This document shows, one piece after another, positions 1-4,686 of a stretch of DNA of 10,439 nucleotides; positions within the stretch are counted from its first letter, which is position 1, and the number at the start of each line of letters is the position of its first letter. Source of the stretch: Sulfurimonas sp. GTDB taxonomy: Bacteria > Campylobacterota > Campylobacteria > Campylobacterales > Sulfurimonadaceae. The notes under the pieces were generated by a model that was not told where the DNA came from, did no database searches, and worked only from the letters and a program-made list of their open reading frames with translations. The position numbers and the translations under genes were made by a program. Location of the stretch: positions 1-10,439 of the forward strand of contig JANTGW010000021.1 in NCBI GenBank assembly GCA_024762705.1. Direction: 5' to 3'.

Positions 1-141
1 TATACAGTTGTTTTTCTAAATCCTTTGAAAAGTCCTTAAACTAGGAACTTTATACGATAATGGAATCAATTTAAGTTGAATTTTACATAAAATATTTCTT
101 AATTAATTATCAAATTTATAAATTTTTTTTCTGATTATTTC

Positions 142-184
142 ATGTGATATTCACACTTTACAACAATGTGTGAATACTACACAT
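142..184. repeat. Large interrupted inverted repeat with two TATTCACA half-sites
   Basis: The inner arms TATTCACAC (148-156) and GTGTGAATA (168-176) are perfectly complementary over 9 bp around an 11-nt spacer. An outer pair, ATGTG (142-146) and CACAT (180-184), adds 5 bp beyond a small internal loop. As RNA it would be a stable hairpin; as DNA it could be a protein operator. Each inner arm contains TATTCACA, which matches 8 of 9 bases of the epsilonproteobacterial DnaA box TTATTCACA, in opposite orientations. Its role is unknown. Confidence 0.5.
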
Positions 185-284
185 ATTTGAAAATTTATTA
201 CCAAATTTGGATATTTTATTACGATTAAAATTTATTTTAAGATGAAATAATTTTTTAAGATTAGTAGGGTATGATTACACTCAT

Positions 285-313
285 AGACGACCTCCCTGGT
301 GTGTTGGTCGTCT
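285..313 (-). terminator. Hairpin behind the leftward operon, possible terminator
   Basis: AGACGACC (285-292) and GGTCGTCT (306-313) form a perfect 8-bp stem with a 13-nt loop, starting 8 nt beyond the stop codon of the last gene of the minus-strand operon. The position fits a transcription terminator or a 3'-end protecting structure. There is no U-tract on the minus-strand side, so it is not a textbook intrinsic terminator. Confidence 0.45.
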
Positions 314-321
314 GCTCTCAG

Positions 322-558
322 TTAGACTTCATTATATCTTTTAATGATTTTTTTCACGCGATTTCTTAGTTTTCTTAGTGCATCACTGCTTGTTTTACCA
401 TCTGCTGTTAAGTTCTCAAAATCATTACCAAGTTGTGCTTTGGCAATCCATCCAATTTTGTTGTGGTATTTTACACCTACAAACTGAACATCACCAAAGT
501 GACTTTTACAAAGTTTGTATATTTCTTTTATTCTTTCTGCATCAGTTTTTTCTGACAT
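322..558 (-). CDS. Hypothetical 78-aa basic protein, last gene of the hisF operon
   Basis: I do not recognise this protein. The start at 558 is chosen because AAAGGAG lies 5 nt upstream (564-570); an upstream in-frame extension would run through the preceding miniprotein gene and is not credible. The protein begins MSEKTDAERIKEIYK. It appears to be an N-terminal helix, then a beta-rich middle (FVGVKYHNKIGWIAKAQLG), then a loop ending in DGKTSSDALRKL and a lysine/arginine-rich C-terminal helix. The segment 'G-K-T-S-S-D-A-L' followed by a helix loosely recalls the 'G-T-x-E-E-A' turn of HicB-like small alpha/beta proteins, but this is a weak resemblance and no function is claimed. It follows the 33-aa membrane protein gene by 25 nt, so the two are probably co-transcribed with rlmN. 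A basic helix could bind nucleic acid; that is inference only. Confidence 0.75.
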   Translation of the reverse strand: MSEKTDAERIKEIYKLCKSHFGDVQFVGVKYHNKIGWIAKAQLGNDFENLTADGKTSSDALRKLRNRVKKIIKRYNEV

Positions 559-583
559 ACTGTCTCCTTTAAGTGCTATAAAA

Positions 584-685
584 CTAATCGCTGTCTTTTT
601 TAGTTGCAGCCCAGATAAAGCCGCCAACTCCAACAGCAAAAACTACTACCAATAAAACAACTTCACTCATATCAACGTAACTCAT
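584..685 (-). CDS. 33-aa single-pass membrane miniprotein
   Basis: This short gene lies between rlmN and the 78-aa gene. It starts with ATG at 685 and stops with TAG at 584-586. A strong ribosome binding site, AAAGGAG (690-696), sits 4 nt upstream and overlaps the rlmN stop codon, which suggests translational coupling to rlmN. The protein begins MSYVDMSEVV, continues with a hydrophobic segment at residues about 9-27 (LLVVVFAVGVGGFIWAA, with a Gly-rich stretch), and ends in TKKDSD. One transmembrane helix with the two lysines on the cytoplasmic side is the natural reading, giving an N-out, C-in topology. Size and design recall bacterial small membrane proteins that act as accessory subunits of larger complexes, but I recognise no family. 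An internal ATG at codon 6 has no ribosome binding site. Confidence rests on the RBS, the spacing and the coherent TM protein. Confidence 0.75.
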   Translation of the reverse strand: MSYVDMSEVVLLVVVFAVGVGGFIWAATKKDSD

Positions 686-689
686 TGTT

Positions 690-696
690 CTCCTTT
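690..696 (-). promoter_or_regulatory. Ribosome binding site of the 33-aa gene, overlapping the rlmN stop
   Basis: AAAGGAG on the minus strand, 4 nt before the ATG at 685. It shares bases 695-696 with the rlmN stop codon TAA (695-697). Ribosomes finishing rlmN would terminate on this site, which supports coupled translation and supports the miniprotein as a real gene. Confidence 0.75.
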
Positions 697-1774
697 AATT
701 GATTTCATCCTGGGTCTTTTCTTTTAACTGCCCACAGGCGGCACTAATGTCTATGCCCTTTGAATCTCGAATGGTAGAGAGTAAACCATGTTGAATGAGA
801 TAATCTTGAAATTTAACCATATCTTCTCTCGTAGGACGTTCATATGATGTACCTGGATATGGATTAAAATAAATAAGATTTACTTTGGCTTTAATGCCGT
901 TAAGAAGTTTAACAAGTTTCTTGGCAGAGCCTAAGTCATCATTTTTGTTTTTAATAACAAGGTATTCAAACATAACACGTTTTCGTGTATCAATCGGAAA
1001 GCGCTTTACTGCTTCTATAATAGAGTTGATGTTGTGTGCCTTGTTCATTGGTATAAGTTCAGTACGAAGTTCATCATCAACTGCATGCAATGATATCGCT
1101 ATATGTACGCCCAAGTCCATTTTGCCTAGTTGATCTATTTTATTACTTAATCCACTTGTGCTAACTGTTTGTCTTTTTGCAGATATTGCAAGTCCTTCTT
1201 CTTCTTTAAATATCTCTATGGCTTTTGCAAGATTATTGAGATTATCGAGTGGTTCGCCCATTCCCATATAGACTATATTTATTTTTCTGTTATGTTTGTG
1301 GTCGTTATCGCGCTTTAGCGTGACCACCTGTGCGACTATCTCACCAGGAGTCAAATCACGAGTGAAACCACCTTTGGCTGTTAAACAAAAAGAGCACCCT
1401 ACTTTGCAGCCAACCTGAGTAGAAACACAAATAGTATATTTTGCTTCTTGTATAACTTCACCATTTGCATCATACTGTGTGTCTTTCATTTTAAGCCAGA
1501 CAGCTTCTACTGTTTTATCATCTTGCAACTGCAAAAGGTACTTTATGGTTCCATCGCTTGATTCTTCTTTGCGAATAATTTTCATAGGATTAAGCGTATA
1601 CTTTTGCGCTAACTCTTCTTGCATTGATTTTGGAATGTTTTTCATTGCACTAAAATCTTGTGCATACTGATGATACATCCAACCGTAAATTTGTTTGGCA
1701 CGAAAAGAGGGTTTGACTAACTCTGTTAGTTCTTTTTGTGTGAAATCGAGCAAGGATGGTTTGAGTTGGCTCAT
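695..1774 (-). CDS. rlmN: 23S rRNA (adenine2503-C2) / tRNA A37 methyltransferase RlmN
   Basis: Radical SAM enzyme that methylates C2 of A2503 in 23S rRNA and, in characterised members, A37 of some tRNAs. It is cytosolic and acts on ribosome assembly intermediates. The 359-aa length is normal for RlmN. The 4Fe-4S motif CxxxCxxC is Cys123, Cys127 and Cys130 (VGCKVGCSFC). The two Cys residues used in the methyl-transfer chemistry are visible: Cys116 (TICVSTQ), seven residues before the first cluster Cys as in E. coli, and Cys347 in the C-terminal AACGQL. The SAM-binding GMGEPLDN is at 171-178 and SLHAVDDELR at 228-237. The start ATG overlaps the stop of the upstream nucleosidase-family gene as ATGA (4 nt), with AAGGAA about 12 nt before it, so translation is probably coupled. 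No key residue is missing. RlmN is distinguished from Cfr by its housekeeping context and RlmN-like C-terminus. Confidence 0.96.
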   Translation of the reverse strand: MSQLKPSLLDFTQKELTELVKPSFRAKQIYGWMYHQYAQDFSAMKNIPKSMQEELAQKYTLNPMKIIRKEESSDGTIKYLLQLQDDKTVEAVWLKMKDTQYDANGEVIQEAKYTICVSTQVGCKVGCSFCLTAKGGFTRDLTPGEIVAQVVTLKRDNDHKHNRKINIVYMGMGEPLDNLNNLAKAIEIFKEEEGLAISAKRQTVSTSGLSNKIDQLGKMDLGVHIAISLHAVDDELRTELIPMNKAHNINSIIEAVKRFPIDTRKRVMFEYLVIKNKNDDLGSAKKLVKLLNGIKAKVNLIYFNPYPGTSYERPTREDMVKFQDYLIQHGLLSTIRDSKGIDISAACGQLKEKTQDEIN

Positions 1775-2313
1775 TTTGCTGTTAGTTCCTTGATGCGTTT
1801 TATTACATGTACCTCTAGCAGCTCTTTTGCTTTGGCATGATTGTTTACAAAATCTTCATGAGCATTCTTGTTAGTATAGTTTGTTATGCAAAATACACCA
1901 CCCGCAGGAATATTGAACTCCTGTGCAATGCGTAAAACTGAAAAAAATTCCATATTTTCAATGCCTACGCCAAACTTTAAAAAGTTTTTTGCCAATTCGG
2001 CATTCGTTGAAATATAATTTGAAGAGTTTACAACTATATCTTTTTTATTCGTAGTATTGGTTGTAACTACATTATCAAGCGGCGTATAGGCATCATTACT
2101 TAAAAATGCCAGTTCAATATTTGAAGCAGTTTTTGATTCTACTATGTCAAATATTTTTTTTTCACCGTAACTTCCCGCTGTTCCTACAAAAAGTATAAAC
2201 TCAGGTTTGTCAAACAGACATAATCGAGTAAGATTCATAGCTGTTTCTATTAGGCCTATTCCCATTGGAGTTGCAAAAGAAAATGTTTCGTTGTTGCCTG
2301 CGCATATTATCAT
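1771..2313 (-). CDS. Short purine nucleoside phosphorylase / MTAN-family protein
   Basis: Member of the PNP_UDP_1 fold (nucleoside phosphorylases and MTA/SAH or futalosine nucleosidases), which cleave the N-glycosidic bond of nucleosides. Visible motifs are PMGIGLIET (residues 16-24, matching the 'SGIGKxxA' region), the phosphate/ribose loop FVGTAGSYG (42-50), and IENMEFF with Met121-Glu122 matching the ribose-binding Met-Glu. At 180 aa it is shorter than the usual 225-240: the first strand and about 30 residues before PMGIG are missing, including the region of the catalytic Glu near the N-terminus of MTAN. The catalytic Asp of the MTAN/E. coli PNP type, 23 residues after the Glu, is Asn145 (ITNYTN). 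Asn here is found in PNPs for 6-oxopurines. The start at 2313 lies 4 nt behind hisF, with AAGG about 10 nt upstream. A futalosine hydrolase (MqnB-like) or inosine/guanosine role is possible but unproven; loss of activity is also possible. Confidence 0.72.
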   Translation of the reverse strand: MIICAGNNETFSFATPMGIGLIETAMNLTRLCLFDKPEFILFVGTAGSYGEKKIFDIVESKTASNIELAFLSNDAYTPLDNVVTTNTTNKKDIVVNSSNYISTNAELAKNFLKFGVGIENMEFFSVLRIAQEFNIPAGGVFCITNYTNKNAHEDFVNNHAKAKELLEVHVIKRIKELTAK

Positions 2314-2317
2314 TGTA

Positions 2318-3076
2318 TTATAACCTTACCGGAATATTTTGTTCATGTAAATAATGTTTCAAGTCCATGATGTCTATCTCTTTGTAGTGAAATATCGAGG
2401 CTGCTAGCGCTGCATCTGCACCATGTTCAAAGGCCTCTTTTATATGTTGCATGCTTCCTGCTCCGCCACTGGCAATTACAGGCACATGTACTGCACGGCT
2501 TATTTGTTCTGTGATGTTCAGCTCAAATCCCTCTTTTGTGCCGTCAGCATCCATAGAAGTCAAAAGTATTTCACCACTTCCGCGATCAACTACTTCTTTA
2601 GCCCATTCTACGGCATCTATTCCTGTATCTACACGCCCACCGTTTAGATATACATTGTATGAATCACCGGTTTTTTTCACATCTATTGCGGTTACCATAC
2701 ATTGTGAACCAAAACGTTTTGCACCCTCATCTATCAACTCAGGTCTTTTTATAGCTGCAGAGTTTACGCTTACTTTATCACAACCGACATTAAGTAGCTT
2801 GTAAATATCATCAAGTTTTCGAATACCACCGCCTACTGTGAGGGGTATGAAAATTTCTCGTGCAACTTGAGCGACTATATCTACAATGGTATCTCGATTA
2901 TCTGATGAAGCAGTGATGTCTAAAAAAGTAAGTTCATCAGCACCCTCTTCATTGTATCTGCGTGCGACTTCAACGGGATCACCTGCATCTTTTAGTCCTA
3001 CAAAATTGACGCCTTTAACAACACGTCCGTCTTTTACATCCAAACACGGGATGATTCTTTTTGCAAAATAATTCAT
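2318..3076 (-). CDS. hisF: Imidazole glycerol phosphate synthase, cyclase subunit HisF
   Basis: Cyclase subunit of the HisH-HisF complex. It uses ammonia from the HisH glutaminase to convert PRFAR into imidazole glycerol phosphate and AICAR, linking histidine and purine synthesis. The (beta/alpha)8 barrel is complete at 252 aa. The start at 3076 is chosen because the family begins [13 protein letters not shown]; a further 20 in-frame codons upstream to a TTG at 3136 give sequence foreign to HisF and read through a repeat. Catalytic Asp13 (IPCLDV) and Asp132 (TAIDVKK) are present with the conserved spacing of 119 residues. Phosphate-binding loops are visible as TVGGGI (80-85) and IASGGAGS (201-208), with [12 protein letters not shown] at 46-57. 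It is the first gene of a minus-strand operon and is followed after 4 nt by the nucleosidase-family gene. hisH is not in the window. No clear Shine-Dalgarno precedes the ATG, and a TATAAT lies only 6 nt upstream, compatible with a leaderless or very short-leader transcript. Confidence 0.96.
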   Translation of the reverse strand: MNYFAKRIIPCLDVKDGRVVKGVNFVGLKDAGDPVEVARRYNEEGADELTFLDITASSDNRDTIVDIVAQVAREIFIPLTVGGGIRKLDDIYKLLNVGCDKVSVNSAAIKRPELIDEGAKRFGSQCMVTAIDVKKTGDSYNVYLNGGRVDTGIDAVEWAKEVVDRGSGEILLTSMDADGTKEGFELNITEQISRAVHVPVIASGGAGSMQHIKEAFEHGADAALAASIFHYKEIDIMDLKHYLHEQNIPVRL

Positions 3077-3082
3077 AAGAGT

Positions 3083-3088
3083 ATTATA
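3083..3088 (-). promoter_or_regulatory. Candidate -10 box for the hisF operon (leaderless start)
   Basis: TATAAT on the minus strand, separated by 6 nt from the hisF ATG. With the usual 6-7 nt between the -10 box and the start site, transcription would begin at or beside the A of the ATG. No convincing -35 hexamer is seen, which is common for sigma-70 promoters in Campylobacterota. No ribosome binding site is visible before the ATG, which fits a leaderless mRNA. Confidence 0.45.
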
Positions 3089-3112
3089 TCTTGCTTGGCT
3101 TATAATCTGGTA

Positions 3113-3135
3113 AGTCCTCGTCGGTCCTTGAGACA
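3113..3135. repeat. Direct repeat copy 1 (23 bp)
   Basis: AGTCCTCG, two variable bases, GGTCCTT, then GAGACA. It matches the copy at 3171-3193 at 19 of 23 positions and contains GTCCTNNNGAC, a short inverted element. It lies between the divergent hisF and CZB-like genes. It may be one copy of a dispersed intergenic repeat; that cannot be tested from this window. Confidence 0.5.
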
Positions 3136-3170
3136 ATGTTTTGTTATTCTAATATTCTGCTTGAACTGAG

Positions 3171-3193
3171 AGTCCTCGCTGGTCCTTCGGACA
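3171..3193. repeat. Direct repeat copy 2 (23 bp)
   Basis: AGTCCTCG, CT, GGTCCTT, then CGGACA. It is the partner of the copy at 3113-3135; the two starts are 58 bp apart. Its end GTCC-TTC-GGAC is a perfect 4-bp mini-hairpin, while copy 1 keeps only 3 bp. The differences are clustered at two dinucleotides, which suggests an old duplication or two copies of a genome-wide repeat. Confidence 0.5.
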
Positions 3194-3214
3194 TCAACTG
3201 TGGTTCCAACGCTA

Positions 3215-3238
3215 AAAACGATGAGAAATCATCGTTTT
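3215..3238. repeat. 10-bp hairpin closed by a GAAA tetraloop
   Basis: AAAACGATGA (3215-3224) and TCATCGTTTT (3229-3238) are fully complementary around GAAA (3225-3228), a GNRA tetraloop on the plus strand. The arm ends in TTTT, like an intrinsic terminator. However, the flanking genes are transcribed away from this point, so there is no obvious transcript to end unless a small RNA starts in the intergenic region. It ends 7 nt before parS. Confidence 0.6.
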
Positions 3239-3245
3239 CTTAACG

Positions 3246-3261
3246 TGTTTCACGTGAAACA
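3246..3261. other. parS: parS centromere site (ParB binding site)
   Basis: TGTTTCACGTGAAACA is a perfect 16-bp palindrome and an exact match to the canonical bacterial chromosomal parS, the loading site for the CTP-dependent clamp ParB (Spo0J). ParB spreads from such sites and, with ParA (Soj), moves the newly replicated origin region; it also recruits SMC/condensin. It sits in the divergent intergenic region between hisF and the CZB-like gene, 83 bp before the latter. By general rule parS sites lie near oriC, so this window is probably origin-proximal. parA and parB are not in the window. Confidence 0.9.
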
Positions 3262-3294
3262 AAAAGTTTTATATTGCTTTAATCAACTTAGGAC

Positions 3295-3300
3295 TATAAT
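3295..3300 (+). promoter_or_regulatory. Candidate -10 box for the CZB-like gene / ksgA transcript
   Basis: TATAAT, 28 nt before the ATG at 3329, which would give a leader of about 20 nt containing the ribosome binding site AGGGA (3319-3323). A poor -35 candidate, TTGCTT, lies at 3274-3279 with a 15-nt spacer. The promoter starts only about 35 bp from parS, so ParB spreading could affect it; that is inference. Confidence 0.55.
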
Positions 3301-3328
3301 CATTCATTATATTTTGACAGGGACATAA

Positions 3329-3799
3329 ATGAAAAAGGACGAAACTTTAAAAAGTTTGAAAAACGCAGAAATAGAATTAACAAGATTTGTAGAGACAGCG
3401 CAATCCTTAATAAAAGGAGTAGATGCTGAAGATAGGGTTTTGCCTATTACAGTAAGAGAAACAAAGTTCGGTCAATGGTTTTATACAGATGGTCAGAAGT
3501 TAAAACTACTCTCTAACAATCCATTGGAATGTATGAGCAATATTGAAGATCTCCATAATAAACTGCATGAAAGATACCGTGAAATTTTTGATATATATTA
3601 CTCTGAAGAAAAAAAAGGTGGTTTACTATCAAAAATATTCAAACCAAAACAAAAAGTACTGACAGAGTCTGAAACACAGTTTGTCAATGAAGAATATACT
3701 GCTATGCAAAAAACAGCAAAAGAACTTATGGCAGAAATATCAAGATTGGAAAGACGACTGGAAGCAGTTTCAGAAGAAAAAATAAATGCATTAGGATAA
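3329..3799 (+). CDS. Hypothetical protein with a degenerate CZB-like domain and C-terminal coiled coil
   Basis: No named family is certain. Residues about 8-92 resemble the chemoreceptor zinc-binding (CZB) four-helix bundle, whose signature is a His in helix 1, C-x-[FL]-G-x-W-[YF], then H-x3-H. Here the pieces TKFGQWFYTDG (45-55) and IEDLHNKLHERY (72-83) fit well, with His76 and His80 as the H-x3-H pair. The Cys is Thr45, and no His is found in the first helix. Two of four zinc ligands are therefore missing, so it probably does not bind zinc in the standard way. Residues 93-110 are a basic, Gly/Lys/Pro-containing linker, and 113-150 form a charged helix with coiled-coil character (MAEISRLERRLEAVSEE). 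There is no signal peptide or membrane segment, so it is probably a soluble cytosolic protein. The start ATG has AGGGA 5 nt upstream. ksgA follows after 71 nt. Links to chemotaxis or cyclic-di-GMP control would be inference. Confidence 0.85.
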   Translation: MKKDETLKSLKNAEIELTRFVETAQSLIKGVDAEDRVLPITVRETKFGQWFYTDGQKLKLLSNNPLECMSNIEDLHNKLHERYREIFDIYYSEEKKGGLLSKIFKPKQKVLTESETQFVNEEYTAMQKTAKELMAEISRLERRLEAVSEEKINALG

Positions 3800-3833
3800 A
3801 AAATCATCAAAAAACTGCTTTTTTATGCTCTAT

Positions 3834-3860
3834 TACCTTTTTGTAAGTAAAAAAAAGGTA
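3834..3860 (+). promoter_or_regulatory. Hairpin in front of ksgA covering its ribosome binding site
   Basis: TACCTTTTT (3834-3842) and AAAAAGGTA (3852-3860) form a perfect 9-bp stem with a 9-nt loop. The only Shine-Dalgarno-like element before the ksgA ATG, AAGG (3855-3858), lies in the 3' arm and would be paired. The structure ends 10 nt before the ATG. It has no following U-tract, so it is not a standard terminator. A translation-control role for ksgA is inference; it could also be a weak terminator or an operator. Confidence 0.45.
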
Positions 3861-3870
3861 GTATAGTGTT

Positions 3871-4686
3871 ATGAATAAAGAAAGCGTTGTAGCAAAGAAG
3901 AAGTTTGGACAAAACTTTCTGAAAGATCAGTCAGTTTTAAGACAAATCGTCGAAGCGATGCCCAAAAACGATTATAAAATCGTAGAAATTGGGCCTGGCT
4001 TAGGTGATTTAACTAAATTTTTAGTTGATGTCAAAAGTGTAGAAGCTTTTGAGGTAGATACCGATTTATGTAAACTGTTACAAAGTACATTTAAAAAAGA
4101 GATTGCTACCGAGCGGCTCCATATAAACTGTGGAGATGTATTACAAGCTTGGCAGAGTGAACTTGTGAGTGAGCCTTATGATTTAGTGGCGAATTTGCCC
4201 TATTATATAGCCACGAACATAATATTGAAAGCACTCGCGGATCCTATGTGTAAAAATATACTTGTAATGGTTCAACTTGAAGTAGCAGAAAAATTTTGTG
4301 CATCCTCAGGTGAAAAAGTGTTTGGTTCTTTGGGTGTTATAGCCCAAAGTGTGGGAACAACACGAATAATTGTGAAAGTTCCCCCAACTGCATTTGACCC
4401 TCAGCCCAAAATAGACTCTGCTGTTTTTCTTATAGAAAAAAAGAGTGATAGAAACGATAAAGAATTCGAGGATATGCTAAGAGTTGCATTTTCGCAGCCC
4501 CGAAAAACTTTACTAAAAAATCTATCATCAAAATATGATAAGAAGATGCTTCAAGAAGCTCTGGAGACACTTGAGCTTGCATTAACGGTTCGTCCTCATC
4601 AGATAAGCACTAACGACTATCACCAACTCTATAAATTAACAAGGAGTTTGGATGGCAGAAGAGACACAAGAGGCAGTACAAAATAA
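3871..4686 (+). CDS. rsmA: 16S rRNA (adenine1518-N6/adenine1519-N6)-dimethyltransferase KsgA/RsmA
   Basis: Dimethylates A1518 and A1519 in helix 45 of 16S rRNA, using S-adenosylmethionine, late in 30S assembly. The 271-aa length is normal. The N-terminus KKKFGQNFL (9-17) is the classic family start, supporting ATG 3871. SAM motif I is EIGPGLGDLT (39-48), the acidic EVDTDL (61-66) follows as motif II, and NLPYYI (108-113) is the N-L-P-Y catalytic motif for adenine N6 methylation. FDPQPKIDSAV (175-185) is the family's F-x-P-x-P-K-x-D-S loop. The C-terminal helical domain contains FSQPRKTLLKNL (207-218). The gene overlaps rnj by 35 nt in another frame, so the last dozen residues (from SLDGRR) are encoded in shared DNA. 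It probably shares a transcript with the CZB-like gene upstream. The ribosome binding site is weak and partly inside a hairpin. Confidence 0.96.
   Translation: MNKESVVAKKKFGQNFLKDQSVLRQIVEAMPKNDYKIVEIGPGLGDLTKFLVDVKSVEAFEVDTDLCKLLQSTFKKEIATERLHINCGDVLQAWQSELVSEPYDLVANLPYYIATNIILKALADPMCKNILVMVQLEVAEKFCASSGEKVFGSLGVIAQSVGTTRIIVKVPPTAFDPQPKIDSAVFLIEKKSDRNDKEFEDMLRVAFSQPRKTLLKNLSSKYDKKMLQEALETLELALTVRPHQISTNDYHQLYKLTRSLDGRRDTRGSTK

Larger units (their letters stand above)
1..321. other. Gene-free AT-rich region left of the minus-strand operon
   Basis: No open reading frame with a plausible ribosome binding site is visible here on either strand. The stretch is strongly AT-rich, with runs of A and T, a 14-bp palindrome AAATTTATAAATTT at 112-125, a large imperfect inverted repeat at 142-184 and a perfect 8-bp hairpin at 285-313 just behind the last gene of the operon. 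It probably holds the end of the leftward operon and regulatory DNA for whatever lies beyond the left edge. That last point is inference. Confidence 0.6.

Noticed and set aside
559..639. 27-codon N-terminal extension of the 78-aa gene
   Set aside because: It overlaps the miniprotein gene in another frame, while AAAGGAG sits 5 nt before the ATG at 558.
1693..1710. TGGCAC as a sigma-54 promoter element
   Set aside because: It lies inside rlmN and lacks the TGC element at the right spacing.
2451..2804. 117-aa open frame on the plus strand inside hisF
   Set aside because: Antisense shadow of a well-supported hisF with all catalytic residues.
3077..3136. 20-codon N-terminal extension of hisF to a TTG at 3136
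   Set aside because: HisF proteins begin at [13 protein letters not shown]; the extension has no family similarity and reads through the direct repeat and the candidate promoter.
3136..3243. 35-aa ORF on the plus strand across repeat copy 2 and the GAAA hairpin
   Set aside because: No good RBS, and it is built from repeat and hairpin sequence; a chance frame is more likely.
3809..3824. A6-CTGC-T6 hairpin behind the CZB-like gene as a terminator
   Set aside because: The stem is only A-T pairs and would be very weak; at most a pause site, so it is not listed as a feature.
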